This document shows, one piece after another, positions 35,119-45,195 of a stretch of 64,000 nt of DNA; the first letter of the stretch is position 1; every line of letters starts with the position of its first letter. Origin of the DNA: Collinsella tanakaei (GTDB lineage: Bacteria; Actinomycetota; Coriobacteriia; Coriobacteriales; Coriobacteriaceae); assembly GCF_021531055.1 (NCBI RefSeq), contig NZ_JADYTL010000004.1, positions 62,001 through 126,000 of the forward strand. Direction: 5' to 3'. Under the pieces are notes generated by a model. It searched no databases and was not told where the DNA came from. It worked only from the letters and a program-made list of their open reading frames with translations. A program made the translations under genes and the position numbers.

Positions 35119-37770
35119 CTAGTGCTCCAGGGCGATGAGCTTGAGCATCAGGTCGACGCTGCCCACGTTGTAGCCGCCCACGGCGTAGCGACCGGTGAGC
35201 GAGCCGTCGCCGTTCGCCACGGCGAGCAGCGACAGCGGGAGCTTCTCGGGGTTGGCGAACATGCGGCGCGCCAAGCGCTCGGGCAGCTCGGAGAAGTCGT
35301 CGTAGGCGACGGTGACGTTGGTGAGCTCGGGCAGGGTGCGCGCGAGCGTCGGGTCGGCGAGCGCCTCGGCGTCGCGTACCACGAGCACGACGGGCACCTG
35401 GGCGGCGCTCAGGCGGTCGGTCTGCTCGCGCATCTCGTTGAGCAGGTGCTCGGTCGGCTCCATGCCGGGCTCGAGGAAGGCGACGATGACGGGATGCACG
35501 TCCTCGCCGTGCGCGAGCGCGATGGTGGCGGGGTCGAAGGGCGCGCCGGCGCCATCGACGGCCTGGAACGGGTCGAGCGCGATGTCGGCGAGCATCTGCG
35601 AGACGTCGGGCTCGCGCAGCTTGAGCTCGATGGGCTCGTCGTTGCCGCCCTCGACGACCTCGAACGCGCGCTCGGAAGCCTGCACGTCGCCGTTGGGCAG
35701 ACGCACCGCGGTGGTGAGGCGGTACTCGCCGTACGGCATGCGCAGGTGGCACACGCCGTCGACGAACTGCGCCTTGTTCCAGTAGTCGAGCACCTTGAAG
35801 CCCTGGGCGCCCTGCCCGCTCACCGCGGTGAAGCGCAGGTAGCGCGCCACGCTCCAGGTCTGGAAGTAGCCGGGCGCGGGATCGGCGTCGCTCGAAAAGG
35901 CGACGTTCGTGCCCTTCTCGGCATGCTCGACCGGCACGAACTCGCCGTGCGCGAAGTACTCGATGCCGGCGTCGATGTGGTTGATGCGCGCCGGGATGCC
36001 GAAGGTGCGGCAGATGGCGACGAACAGCGCACGGCGGGTGACGGCGCTGGCCTGGCCGGAAAGCAGGGCGCCGCGCGGCGAGCCCACGTGCTTCTTGACG
36101 TGCTCGACGGAATCGAACGACATGTGGTCGCAGATGTAGGTCCAGACGTTCAGCGGGTCGGCGATGAAGCCGGAAACGGCCTCGGCGCTAAAGAAGGAAC
36201 GGATGAAGGCGCGGTAGGGGAACATGTGCTCGAAGTGGGCGCGCGGGCACAGCACGTAGTCCACGTAGAGCTGCTCGGCGAGCTCGGGGTCGGTCACGCC
36301 TTCGCGCGCGATGTAGGCGAGCGCGTCGTCGTGCACCGCGCGGGCGCCGGTCAGATGATCCTCGAGCACGTCGGCGGACAGGTCGCGGAAGTCCTTGGAC
36401 GTGAGCGTCCCCAGCAGGGCGGCGCGGTCGGCGCCGTCGTCGACGCTCAGGAAGCGCGCGACCTCGTCGGCGTTGGCGAAGGCCTGCTCGAAGAAGGCGA
36501 GGCAGCCGTCATCGGCGTGGCCGCACGAACGCGCGATCTCGCGGGCGCGCTCGACGTTGCCCGAGACGCGCTCGGTGCGCATGCGGTCGGCCTCGCGCTT
36601 GCGGGCGCGGCCGAGCTCGGCCTGCTCGGGGGTCAGGTGGCCGCAGGGCGCGGGGTGGTCGGCGGGCGCGTGGACGTCGAAATCGGTCCAAGCGGTGTCG
36701 CCGGTCACGGTCTCGCCCAGGGTCAGCTCGATGCGGTCGTCGGTCGTCGTGTCGATGATCTGCTCGGCCATGCCGTCGGCGGTGGTCGCCACGACGCGCA
36801 GCGTGCCCTTGCCGACCACGATCTCGGCGGTGCCGTCGGCACTACTCGTCAGATGGGCGATGTCGCGCCAGGAGGCCTCGTTCACCAGGCGCAGGCGCAC
36901 CGAGGCGCCCTCGACGGCCGCGCCGGCCGTATCGCGGACGGTCACGGTGAGCAGCGTGGTGGGGGCGTAGGCGCCGGTGAGGTTCACGATCACCTGGTTG
37001 CCCTCGCGGGAGAGCAGGTGCCGGTCGCCCTCGAAGTCGCAGCCGAAGTCACCGAACAGGCGCGTGTGCACGAGCATAGCGCGGCCGGAGGCGGCGGTGA
37101 ACCAGCCGCGGTCGAGTGCCTCCTCGGGCTCGCAGGCGCCGAGGTAGTACCAGGTGCCATCGGCGTACGCCTCGACCCAGGCGTGGTTGTCGTCGCAGTG
37201 CGCCCACCACGGCGTGTAGATCTGGCGCGCCGGGATGCCGATGGAGCGCAGTGCGGTCACGAGGTAGGTCGACTCCTCGCCGCAGCGGCCGTCGCCGGAG
37301 GCGAGCACGCCGAGCGGGCCGAGGGTGCGGCCGTCGGATGCCTGGTAGGTGGCCGTCTCGGCGCACCAGTAGTTGGTCTCGAGGATGGCGCGGTCGGCGT
37401 CGAGCCCGGCGACGCGCTCGGCGAGCGCCGCACGGAAGACGGGCCAGGCGTCGGTGAGCGGCTCGTTGTTCACGCGCGGGCAGGCGACGTAGTGCACGAA
37501 GACGCGCTCGGGGACGTCCTTGCACCACGGGCTCGTGGCGCGCAGCTCGCGGGCCTGCCGGGCAAACGAGACCAGCAGGTCGAGGTCGTTGTCGAAGACG
37601 TCGGTCAGCGGGAGCGTGCCCAGGTAGAGCTTGAGAAGCGTCTGCTCGCTGCGGTCGGAGAGACCCGCGAGCGCGGCGTCGATCTCATGCGCGAGCGGGG
37701 CCAGGAGCTCGCGACGCGCGTCGAGGCGCGATTGCGCGTAGGCGTGCAGGGATTCGGATAGAAAGGGCAT
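35119..37770 (-). CDS. Large transglutaminase-like protein
   Basis: An 883-residue soluble protein. The transglutaminase-like core (about 120-235) has Cys163 (GDGRCGEESTYL), His196 (DDNHAWVEAYADG) and LGACEPEEALDRGWF. A beta-rich domain (LTVTVRDTAGAAVEGASVRL, about 260-330) follows. A second half (about 490-640) again holds a helical region with a transglutaminase-like echo (LFVAICRTFGIPARINH) but without the Cys. A C-terminal part resembles a thioredoxin-like strand set (VIVAFLEPGMEPTEH). There is no signal peptide. Such proteins are usually peptidases or amidases. It follows the fucosidase gene by 6 bases in the same operon, which suggests action on glycopeptides. The function is inferred. 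Confidence 0.8.
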   Translation of the reverse strand: MPFLSESLHAYAQSRLDARRELLAPLAHEIDAALAGLSDRSEQTLLKLYLGTLPLTDVFDNDLDLLVSFARQARELRATSPWCKDVPERVFVHYVACPRVNNEPLTDAWPVFRAALAERVAGLDADRAILETNYWCAETATYQASDGRTLGPLGVLASGDGRCGEESTYLVTALRSIGIPARQIYTPWWAHCDDNHAWVEAYADGTWYYLGACEPEEALDRGWFTAASGRAMLVHTRLFGDFGCDFEGDRHLLSREGNQVIVNLTGAYAPTTLLTVTVRDTAGAAVEGASVRLRLVNEASWRDIAHLTSSADGTAEIVVGKGTLRVVATTADGMAEQIIDTTTDDRIELTLGETVTGDTAWTDFDVHAPADHPAPCGHLTPEQAELGRARKREADRMRTERVSGNVERAREIARSCGHADDGCLAFFEQAFANADEVARFLSVDDGADRAALLGTLTSKDFRDLSADVLEDHLTGARAVHDDALAYIAREGVTDPELAEQLYVDYVLCPRAHFEHMFPYRAFIRSFFSAEAVSGFIADPLNVWTYICDHMSFDSVEHVKKHVGSPRGALLSGQASAVTRRALFVAICRTFGIPARINHIDAGIEYFAHGEFVPVEHAEKGTNVAFSSDADPAPGYFQTWSVARYLRFTAVSGQGAQGFKVLDYWNKAQFVDGVCHLRMPYGEYRLTTAVRLPNGDVQASERAFEVVEGGNDEPIELKLREPDVSQMLADIALDPFQAVDGAGAPFDPATIALAHGEDVHPVIVAFLEPGMEPTEHLLNEMREQTDRLSAAQVPVVLVVRDAEALADPTLARTLPELTNVTVAYDDFSELPERLARRMFANPEKLPLSLLAVANGDGSLTGRYAVGGYNVGSVDLMLKLIALEH

Positions 37771-37776
37771 ACCGCG

Positions 37777-39108
37777 TCAGTCCTCCTTGATGGTCACGGC
37801 GAGTACGGTGTCGACCGGGTCGGGCAGCACGGGCGAGGGACCCAGGTCGGCGAAGGCGATGTCGGGATAATCGCTATGGACCCAGTTGTTCGACAGCGGC
37901 ACCTCGGTGCCGTCGCGCAGCAGGCGCATGCGGGCGATGCGATCCTTGGGGACGCCGAGCAGCGGCACGGGGCCGAGGGCGTTCTCGTAGAGATGGAAGT
38001 AATAGGTGTTGCCGTTGCGCGTGATGCGGCCGTATTCGGGGCGGTCGACCTCGATGGGGCCGCCGGCGGCGCGGCCGCAGCCGTAGATGCTCGCGCCGTT
38101 GCGGTCCATCCAACGGCCGATCTCGTCGAGGATCGCGAGCGACTGGTCGGGGAAGCGGCCGGTGGCGTCGGGTCCGACGTTCAAGATCATGTTGCCGCCC
38201 TTGGACACGCACTCCACGAGCTTGTGGATGAGCAGGTCGGCGGGCTTGTAGTTGGTGTCGGTCGCGCAGTAGCCCCAGTTGTCGTTCATGGTGATGCACG
38301 CCTCCCACGCGAGCGGCTCGCCGTTGACGTCGAACAGGCCCTGCGGGGGCAGGATGCGCTCGGGCGTGACGAAGTCGCCGTGGTAGGGGGTGGGGTTGCC
38401 GCTGGCGAGCGACCCGAAGCCCTCGCCGGAGACCTCGAGGCGGTTGTCGACGACCACGTCGGGCTGGAGCTCGCGCACCATGTTCATGAGCTCGGTGGCG
38501 CGCCATGCCTCGCCGCGCAGGTCGTCGTAGGCGAAGTCGAACCACAGCAGGTCGAGCTTGCCGTAGTTGGTGCAGATCTCGCGCACCTGCTCGTGCATGT
38601 AGTCGAGGTAGCGGTCGAACACGCGGTGCTCGTTGGATCCGGCGACCGGATCGTTGCGAAGTGGCGCCTGGCGGTCACCGTACTGGGGGAAGTCGGGATG
38701 ATGCCAGTCGATGATGGAGTAGTACAGGCCCACGCGGATGCCCTCGGCGCGGAAGGCCTCGAGGAACTCGGCGACGATGTCGCGGCCGAAGGGCGTGTTG
38801 GTGGACTTGAAGTCGGTGGTGGCGGTGTCGAACAGGCAGAAGCCGTCGTGATGCTTGGAGGTGAGCACCGCGTAGCGCATGCCGGCGCGCTTGGCCGCGC
38901 GCGCCCAGGCGCGGGCGTCGAATGCCGTCGGGTTGAACTCGTCGAAAAACGGCAGGTACTGCTCCTCGGGCATCTCCTCGGTGCTGCGGACCCACTCGCC
39001 GCGGGCGGGGATCGCGTAGAGTCCGAAGTGGATGAACAGACCGAAGCGGTCGTGCAGATACCACTTCATGCGTTCGTCGTACCGAGCGCGGTCAAACTGG
39101 TAAGCCAA
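37777..39108 (-). CDS. GH29 alpha-L-fucosidase
   Basis: A 443-residue intracellular glycoside hydrolase of family 29, which releases L-fucose from glycans. Motifs are RFGLFIHFGLY (21-31), KHHDGFCLFD (85-94) and the nucleophile Asp191 in LLWFDFAYDD. The acid/base is not fixed in this family and I do not assign it. No signal peptide is present, so it acts on imported fucosides. The start is taken as TTG at 39108, 5 bases after GGAGG; the first ATG (39066) lies inside the conserved N-terminus. It is the first gene of an operon with the transglutaminase-like gene and is divergent from oppA. Confidence 0.92.
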   Translation of the reverse strand: MAYQFDRARYDERMKWYLHDRFGLFIHFGLYAIPARGEWVRSTEEMPEEQYLPFFDEFNPTAFDARAWARAAKRAGMRYAVLTSKHHDGFCLFDTATTDFKSTNTPFGRDIVAEFLEAFRAEGIRVGLYYSIIDWHHPDFPQYGDRQAPLRNDPVAGSNEHRVFDRYLDYMHEQVREICTNYGKLDLLWFDFAYDDLRGEAWRATELMNMVRELQPDVVVDNRLEVSGEGFGSLASGNPTPYHGDFVTPERILPPQGLFDVNGEPLAWEACITMNDNWGYCATDTNYKPADLLIHKLVECVSKGGNMILNVGPDATGRFPDQSLAILDEIGRWMDRNGASIYGCGRAAGGPIEVDRPEYGRITRNGNTYYFHLYENALGPVPLLGVPKDRIARMRLLRDGTEVPLSNNWVHSDYPDIAFADLGPSPVLPDPVDTVLAVTIKED

Positions 39109-39151
39109 CGTTTCCTCCACATCTGTTTGAGTGACCGTTGTGGCCGTATGC

Positions 39152-39205
39152 AGGAATTTCGATAATTCCTCACGGTGAACGGTCGATTTCCGGCGCGTGA
39201 ACGGT
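39152..39205. promoter_or_regulatory. Operator-like repeats between fucosidase and oppA
   Basis: AGGAATT-N5-AATTCCT (39152-39170) is a perfect inverted repeat 44 bases ahead of the fucosidase start. GTGAACGGT then occurs twice in direct orientation (39175-39183 and 39197-39205). Either could bind a regulator shared by the divergent operons. TAGTAT near 39270 could be an oppA -10. Confidence 0.45.
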
Positions 39206-39378
39206 ATGGCCGCTTTGGCGATAGTCGCTCTTCTGTGCGATAAAGCGTTACTATGTTCTCGCGGGCACGTAGTATAGCCGTTTCGCTGCGCGCATCTGCG
39301 GAGCGCTCGTGCTTTTGGTGCCAATACATCAAAATGCGCCATATCTTGTATAAGAGAGGTGCGGAAGGGGTGTCTGAT

Positions 39379-41082
39379 ATGGACAAACAGAGCAAGAACT
39401 GGGCCGGCTCCAGCGTTACCCGTCGCGGGTTCGTGGGCGCCACTGCCGCCGCCGCGGCGACGGTCGCGGGTCTCGGTCTGGCCGGTTGCGGCGGTGGTGG
39501 CGAGACCACCGGCAGCACGCCCGCCGGCTCGAGCACCACGAGCGTCGAGACCATCGAGGCCGACGCCGACGGCTTCGTCGTCAAGGCCACCAAGACCGAC
39601 GGCAAGGCTCCCAAGAACGAGTGCATCCTGGCCTTCGAGGGCGAGTTCCAGGAGATGCACCCCATGGATTGGTCCGACGGCAACTCCGGCAACGTCGTGT
39701 ACTACATCTATGACTCCCTGTACGATCTCGACGAGAACTACGAGTACAAGGCGCGTGCCGCCAAGGACTACAAGGTCTCCGAGGATGCCTGCACCTACAC
39801 GTTCCACCTGAACGAGGGCATCACCTTCACTGACGGCGAGCCGCTGAACGCCGAGGCCGTCGTGGCCAACTACGAGGCCGCCATCAACCCCGAGAACAAC
39901 TGGCGCCGTCGTCGTATGTTCATCGAGACCATCGACGAGAACACCGAGAACACGCGCGTCGATGCCTGCACGGCCGTCGATGAGTACACCGTCGAGTTCC
40001 ACCTGCCGAACCCGTACGCGCCGTTCATGAACTCCATCACGCAGTTCTACCTGATCTCCCCGAAGGCGCTGGCCGACTCCAGCTGGGATTACTCCAAGAA
40101 GTCCGCGGGTTCCGGCCCGTACGTCCTCGAGGAGTACGCGCAGGGCGACCACGTCTCCATCGTCCGCAACGAGGATTACTGGGGCGAGGCTCCCTCCATC
40201 GACCGCATCGACTTCCGCGTCGTGCCCGAGGCCGGCTCCCGTATCGCCGCCCTGCAGACCGGTGAGGCCACGGCCATCTACCCGATGCCGACCGACCAGG
40301 TCGCCACGGTGCGCTCCGCCGGCGACATCAACATGATCTCGATCCCCTCGACGACCATGCGCTATGTCACGCTCAACACCAACTATGAGCCGCTGTCCGA
40401 CGTCCGCGTGCGCCAGGCCCTGAACTATGCGTTCAACCAGGACGAGTACGTCAACGTCATGTACTCCGGCGCCGCCACGCCCGCGACCTCCTGCCTGCCC
40501 GAGCTCGTCCCCGGCTACAAGGCGCAGACGCCGTACGACACCGACATCGACAAGGCCAAGAGCCTGCTCGAGGAGGCCGGCTACGCCGACGGCTTCGAGG
40601 TCTCCATCATCTGCGACAACTCCACGCAGGAGACCAAGGGCGCCACGTTCGTCATGCAGCAGCTCGAGAAGATCGGCGTCACGGTGAACGTCCTGCCCAA
40701 CGAAGCTGCCACCAACGCCGAGATCGCCGCTGAGCCCGAGGACACCACCGAGCTCCAGATGTGGTACGTCAACTGGTCGCAGTCCGACCCCGACGGCTTC
40801 CTGCGCTCGCTGCTCTCCAGCGCCATGGTGCCGCCGACCGGCTACAACACCGCCTTCTGGAAGAACGACGAGTTCGACTCCGAGCTCGAGGCCGGCAACG
40901 CCGCGCCCACCGAGGAGGAGCAGAACGAGCACTACGGCAAGTGCCAGGACATCGCTTGGGAGGAGTGCCCCTGGCTGTTCCTCGCCAGCGACAACACCCT
41001 CCTGTCCTACAAGGCTTACCTCAACGGCGTCAAGTACGTGGCGCAGGGCATCGACGTCATCCACGCGACGCTGAACGTCTAG
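39379..41082 (+). CDS. oppA: Oligopeptide ABC transporter, substrate-binding lipoprotein
   Basis: A 567-residue extracytoplasmic binding protein of the peptide/nickel family (SBP_bac_5). The signal carries a twin-arginine motif (VTRRGFVG, 13-20), a hydrophobic stretch and a lipobox ending at Cys37 (GLAGC), so it is probably exported folded and lipid-anchored. A Gly/Thr/Ser linker follows. Family features include FHLNEGITFTDGEPLNAE and VRQALNYAFNQDEY. Peptide is the expected ligand but glycoside ligands are known in the family. The start follows GGAAGGGG. It heads the oppABCDF operon; a hairpin separates it from oppB. Confidence 0.92.
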   Translation: MDKQSKNWAGSSVTRRGFVGATAAAAATVAGLGLAGCGGGGETTGSTPAGSSTTSVETIEADADGFVVKATKTDGKAPKNECILAFEGEFQEMHPMDWSDGNSGNVVYYIYDSLYDLDENYEYKARAAKDYKVSEDACTYTFHLNEGITFTDGEPLNAEAVVANYEAAINPENNWRRRRMFIETIDENTENTRVDACTAVDEYTVEFHLPNPYAPFMNSITQFYLISPKALADSSWDYSKKSAGSGPYVLEEYAQGDHVSIVRNEDYWGEAPSIDRIDFRVVPEAGSRIAALQTGEATAIYPMPTDQVATVRSAGDINMISIPSTTMRYVTLNTNYEPLSDVRVRQALNYAFNQDEYVNVMYSGAATPATSCLPELVPGYKAQTPYDTDIDKAKSLLEEAGYADGFEVSIICDNSTQETKGATFVMQQLEKIGVTVNVLPNEAATNAEIAAEPEDTTELQMWYVNWSQSDPDGFLRSLLSSAMVPPTGYNTAFWKNDEFDSELEAGNAAPTEEEQNEHYGKCQDIAWEECPWLFLASDNTLLSYKAYLNGVKYVAQGIDVIHATLNV

Positions 41083-41124
41083 TAACTTGCACACGTCCTG
41101 AGTCCTACATCGAGGATGTTTGTC

Positions 41125-41159
41125 GGCTGCCAGCTTCCGCGCCGCGGGGGCTGGCAGCC
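41125..41159 (+). terminator. Attenuating hairpin between oppA and oppB
   Basis: GGCTGCCAGC (41125-41134) and GCTGGCAGCC (41150-41159) form a perfect stem without a T-run. Such hairpins after a binding-protein gene usually stabilise its mRNA or partly end transcription, so more binding protein is made than permease. Confidence 0.7.
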
Positions 41160-41199
41160 CTCGTATCACCTCGGTTAAGACAGAAAGGGAGGGAGCTAC

Positions 41200-42120
41200 A
41201 TGGGGAAATATGCCGTTAAGCGCGTCTTGAGCATGATTCCGCTCTTGATCGTCATCTCCATCATCATCTTCATGTTCGTTCGCCTGATCCCGGGCGACCC
41301 GGCGCGCCAGATCGGCGGCCCCACCGCGACGATCGGCGAGATCGAGAACATCCGTCGCGAGCTCGGCCTCGACCAGCCGCTCGTGCCGCAGTACATCCAG
41401 TGGATCACCGGCATCTTCCAGGGCGACCTGGGTCACTCGTTCACCAACAACACGTCGGTGGCCGACCTGCTCGCCCCGCGTCTGCCGATCACGATCTACC
41501 TGACGATCTGCTCGATCACCTGGTCGGTCATCCTGGGCATCATCATCGGCGTCATCGCCTCGATCAACCGCGGTCGCGCCCTCGACCTGCTTGGCATGCT
41601 CATCGCCATTGCCGGCATCTCGCTGCCCAACTTCTGGCTCGGCCTGCAGCTCATGCAGATCTTCTCGGTCAACCTGGGCATCTTCCCGACCGGCGGCCTC
41701 GAGGACTGGCGCGGCTACGTCCTGCCCTCGGTCGCCATGGGCGCGGGCATCATGGCCATTCTCGCCCGTGTGACCCGTTCGTCCATGATCGAGAACCTGG
41801 GCAAGGACTACATCCGCACCGCGCGCGCCAAGGGCCTGCCCGAGCCGCGCGTCATCATGGTCCACGCCTTCAAGAACTCCTCGATCGACATCATCACCGT
41901 GACCGCCCTGCAGATCGGCGCCCTCATCGCCGGCTCCGTCGTGGTCGAGAGCGTGTTCTCGATTCCCGGCATGGGCCGTCTGCTGGTCGACTCCATCGGG
42001 TTCCGTGACTACGAGGTCGTGCAGGCGCTCATCCTGTTCTTCTCCTTCGAGTACATGGTGATCAACCTGCTTGCCGACATCCTCTACGCCGTCATCAACC
42101 CGCGCGTGAGATACGAATAG
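41200..42120 (+). CDS. oppB: Oligopeptide ABC transporter permease
   Basis: A 306-residue inner-membrane permease with six predicted helices. The N-terminal helix (LSMIPLLIVISIIIFMFVRL, about 11-30) and DPARQIGG loop are typical of OppB/DppB, and the ATPase-contact EAA loop reads RAKGLPEPRVIMVHAFKNS. It pairs with OppC to form the channel. The start follows AGGGAGGG by 6 bases. oppC begins 9 bases after its stop. Confidence 0.94.
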   Translation: MGKYAVKRVLSMIPLLIVISIIIFMFVRLIPGDPARQIGGPTATIGEIENIRRELGLDQPLVPQYIQWITGIFQGDLGHSFTNNTSVADLLAPRLPITIYLTICSITWSVILGIIIGVIASINRGRALDLLGMLIAIAGISLPNFWLGLQLMQIFSVNLGIFPTGGLEDWRGYVLPSVAMGAGIMAILARVTRSSMIENLGKDYIRTARAKGLPEPRVIMVHAFKNSSIDIITVTALQIGALIAGSVVVESVFSIPGMGRLLVDSIGFRDYEVVQALILFFSFEYMVINLLADILYAVINPRVRYE

Positions 42121-42129
42121 GAGGCGACT

Positions 42130-43023
42130 ATGGCTGATACCAAGCAAACTACTGCCGCCACCACGGCGGAGGAGCTGCCCCAGGCGCAAAACCCCACGGT
42201 GCAGTTCATCAAGAAGTTCCTGCGCCGCAAGACCGCGGTGCTCGGCTTCGCGTTCATCGTGTTCATCCTCATCATGGCGGTCATCGGCCCGTCGATCGTC
42301 CCGTACGATCCCAACGCCTATGACTACAGCGCCATCCTCGCCGGTCCGTCCGCGCGCCATATCTGGGGCACTGACGAGTTCGGCCGCGACGTCTTCTCGC
42401 GCATCCTCGCCGGCACCCAGCTGTCGCTCGGCACGGCGCTCACCGCGTCGATCCTCGGTACGGCCGGCGGCGTCGTCCTCGGCCTGATCGCGGGCTTCTT
42501 CGGCGGCATCATCGACTCGATCATCATGCGCATCTGCGACGTCATGTTCGCGTTCCCGTCGATCCTGCTCGCCATCGCCATCGTGGCCATCATCGGCCCG
42601 GGCATCACCAACATCATGATCGGCCTGGCCGTGTTCACGGTGCCTTCGTTCGCGCGCATCATCCGCGGCGCGGTGCTCGAGGTCCGCGGCGAGCTGTACG
42701 TCGAGGTCTCGCAGTCCATCGGCTGCACGCCGGCGCGCACGATGTTCGTGCACATCTTCCCCGGCACCATGCAGGCGCTCATCGTCAACTTCACGATGAA
42801 CGTGGGCGGCGCCATCCTGTCGGCGTCCTCCCTGTCGTTTCTGGGCTTCGGCGCCAACGTCACTCAGGCCGAGTGGGGCGCCATCCTGTCGCAGGGCCGC
42901 AACTACCTGGCCATCGCTCCGCACCTCGTCCTGTTCCCCGGTCTGGTGATCTTCCTGACCGTGCTGGCCTTCAACCTCTTCGGTGACGGCCTGCGCGACA
43001 CGCTCGATCCCAAGCTCAACTAG
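42130..43023 (+). CDS. oppC: Oligopeptide ABC transporter permease
   Basis: A 297-residue permease, partner of OppB. A Thr/Gln-rich cytoplasmic N-terminus leads to a first helix at about 38-58 (VLGFAFIVFILIMAVIGPSI). The OppC hallmarks HIWGTDEFGRDVFSRI and SSLSFLGFGANVTQAEWG are present. The start follows AGGAGGCG by 5 bases. Confidence 0.94.
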   Translation: MADTKQTTAATTAEELPQAQNPTVQFIKKFLRRKTAVLGFAFIVFILIMAVIGPSIVPYDPNAYDYSAILAGPSARHIWGTDEFGRDVFSRILAGTQLSLGTALTASILGTAGGVVLGLIAGFFGGIIDSIIMRICDVMFAFPSILLAIAIVAIIGPGITNIMIGLAVFTVPSFARIIRGAVLEVRGELYVEVSQSIGCTPARTMFVHIFPGTMQALIVNFTMNVGGAILSASSLSFLGFGANVTQAEWGAILSQGRNYLAIAPHLVLFPGLVIFLTVLAFNLFGDGLRDTLDPKLN

Positions 43024-43035
43024 TCGGAGGTCCTC

Positions 43036-44025
43036 ATGGCTGAAACCTTGCTTGAGGTCAAGGACCTCAGAACAGAATTCAAGCGCGGAAAGAAGGATTG
43101 GATCACCGCCGTCAACGGCGTGTCCTTCCACGTCGACGCGGGCGAGATCGTCGGTCTGGTGGGCGAGTCCGGCTGCGGTAAGTCCGTCACCTCGATGTCC
43201 ATCATGCGCCTGCACAACAAGCTGTCCACGCGCATCACCGGCGACATCTCCTTCGGCGGCAAGCACATCCTCGAGCTCTCCGAGTCCGAGATGCAGTCCA
43301 TCCGCGGCAACGAGATCTCGATGATCTTCCAGGAGCCCATGAGCGCGCTCGACCCGATCATGCGTATCGAGAACCAGCTCGTCGAGGCCATCTCGCTGCA
43401 CAACAAGGATCTCTCCAAAGAAGAGCTGCACGCCCGTTGCGTGTCCGCGCTCAAGCTCGTGGGCATCCCCGAGCCCGAGATGACGCTGCGCAATTACCCG
43501 CACGAGCTGTCCGGCGGCATGTGCCAGCGCGTCATGATCGCCATGGCCATGTCCTGCGAGCCCAAGCTGCTCATCGCCGACGAGCCCACCACGGCGCTCG
43601 ACGTGACGATCCAGGCGCAGATCCTGGCGCTCATGGAGGACATCCGCAACAAGCGCAACACCGGCATCCTCATGATCACTCACGACTTGGGCGTCGTCGC
43701 CGAGACCTGCAGCCGCGTCATCGTCATGTACGCGGGCAACATCGTCGAGGAGGCCCCGGTCAAGGAGCTGTTCGCCAACCCGCAGCACCCCTATACCCAG
43801 GGCCTGATCGAGTCCGTGCCCAAGCTCGGCAGCCGCGTGCATCGCCTGCCGTCCATTCCGGGTTCCGTGCCCGATCTCGCGGCCATGCCCGCGGGCTGCC
43901 GTTTCGCGCCGCGCTGCAAGTACGCGCAGCCTTCGTGCAGCGAGGCGCTGCCGGAGCTCCACAAGGTGAGCGAGAACCACTACGCCGCCTGCCCGTTCCA
44001 CACCAACGCACGAAAGGGGGCGTAA
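43036..44025 (+). CDS. oppD: Oligopeptide ABC transporter ATPase
   Basis: A 329-residue ABC ATPase. Walker A is GESGCGKS, the signature LSGGMCQR (a Met-Cys variant of the usual LSGGMRQR), and Walker [13 protein letters not shown]. The C-terminal oligopeptide/dipeptide extension carries a Cys set ([14 protein letters not shown]) that may bind an iron-sulfur cluster, as proposed for this family. It forms the energising heterodimer with OppF, whose gene starts 3 bases after its stop. Confidence 0.94.
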   Translation: MAETLLEVKDLRTEFKRGKKDWITAVNGVSFHVDAGEIVGLVGESGCGKSVTSMSIMRLHNKLSTRITGDISFGGKHILELSESEMQSIRGNEISMIFQEPMSALDPIMRIENQLVEAISLHNKDLSKEELHARCVSALKLVGIPEPEMTLRNYPHELSGGMCQRVMIAMAMSCEPKLLIADEPTTALDVTIQAQILALMEDIRNKRNTGILMITHDLGVVAETCSRVIVMYAGNIVEEAPVKELFANPQHPYTQGLIESVPKLGSRVHRLPSIPGSVPDLAAMPAGCRFAPRCKYAQPSCSEALPELHKVSENHYAACPFHTNARKGA

Positions 44026-44028
44026 GCG

Positions 44029-45018
44029 ATGGCTGCTACCGCAACTGAGCCCCTGCTGTCCGTCAGGAACCTGAGCAAGCGCTTCCCCGTGGGCAAGACG
44101 TTTTTCGGTAAGCCCAAGAAGTGGGTCCACGCCGTCAACAACGTCAGCTTCGACATCATGCCCGGCGAGACCTTCTCGCTCGTAGGCGAGTCGGGCTGCG
44201 GCAAGTCCACCACGAGCCGCCTGATCGACCGTCTGATCACGCCCGATTCCGGCGAGATCATCTTCGAGGGCAAGGACATCGCGAAGATCTCCACCAAGGA
44301 GATGCGCCCGCTGCGCTCCGAGATGCAGATGGTCTTCCAGGATCCGTACGGCTCGCTGAACCCGCGCATGAGGGTTCAGGACATCATCGCCGAGCCCCTG
44401 CTGGTCCACACGAACATGAGCCCCGGCGAGCGCCTGAAGCGCGTGCACGAGCTGCTCGAGGTCGTCGGCCTGCCCGCGACCCACGGCGAGCGCTATCCGC
44501 ACGAGTTCTCCGGCGGCCAGCGCCAGCGCATCGGCATCGCGCGCGCCCTGTCGGTCAACCCCAAGCTCATCATGGCCGACGAGCCCGTCTCGGCGCTCGA
44601 CGTGTCCATTCAGGCCCAGGTCCTCAACCTCCTGCGCGACGTGCAGGAGCGCTACAACCTGACCTACCTGTTCATCTCGCACGACCTCGCCGTCGTCGAG
44701 ATGATCTCGGACCGCATCGGCGTCATGTACCTCGGCACCATGATGGAAGTCGCGCCCAACGAGGAGCTGTACTCCAATCCGCAGCATCCCTACACGCAGG
44801 CGCTGCTGTCCGCCGTGCCCATTCCCGATCCCACGATCGAGAAGAAGCACGTCCTCATCGAGGGCGACCTGCCGAGCCCCACGAACATCCCGAGCGGCTG
44901 TCCGTTCCACACCCGTTGCCCGCATGCGACGGAGAAGTGCTCCGCCGAGGTTCCTCCCGCCAAGGAGGTCAAGCCCGGCCACTTCGTGAACTGTCACTAT
45001 CCGGGACGCGAGCTGTAA
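44029..45018 (+). CDS. oppF: Oligopeptide ABC transporter ATPase
   Basis: A 329-residue ABC ATPase, partner of OppD. Walker A is GESGCGKST, the signature [15 protein letters not shown], and Walker [13 protein letters not shown]. The C-terminal oligopeptide domain again has a four-Cys pattern ([14 protein letters not shown]). It is the last gene of the operon, ending 26 bases before a strong terminator. Confidence 0.94.
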   Translation: MAATATEPLLSVRNLSKRFPVGKTFFGKPKKWVHAVNNVSFDIMPGETFSLVGESGCGKSTTSRLIDRLITPDSGEIIFEGKDIAKISTKEMRPLRSEMQMVFQDPYGSLNPRMRVQDIIAEPLLVHTNMSPGERLKRVHELLEVVGLPATHGERYPHEFSGGQRQRIGIARALSVNPKLIMADEPVSALDVSIQAQVLNLLRDVQERYNLTYLFISHDLAVVEMISDRIGVMYLGTMMEVAPNEELYSNPQHPYTQALLSAVPIPDPTIEKKHVLIEGDLPSPTNIPSGCPFHTRCPHATEKCSAEVPPAKEVKPGHFVNCHYPGREL

Positions 45019-45043
45019 GACGGTTCCATAGCCTTGGCGCTTT

Positions 45044-45079
45044 GCGGGCGCACGCCGATACCGGCGTGCGCCCGTTTTT
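45044..45079 (+). terminator. opp operon terminator
   Basis: CGGGCGCACGCC and GGCGTGCGCCCG pair around GATACC and are followed by TTTTT (45075-45079). Confidence 0.93.
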
Positions 45080-45195
45080 CGTATGCGGGCGCGGTGCGCC
45101 CTTGTTTTGCGGTGCGCGAAGGCGCATAGTGCATATGCCGCACGGTGCGCGAACCGCCGCGGCTGCGACGATCTATCGGATGAAAGGAACCCGCT

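Noticed and set aside
35092-37761. An 889-codon plus-strand frame antisense to the transglutaminase-like gene
   Set aside because: It has Val/Gly/Ala/His-rich composition without domains, and the opposite strand encodes recognised motifs with a ribosome site.
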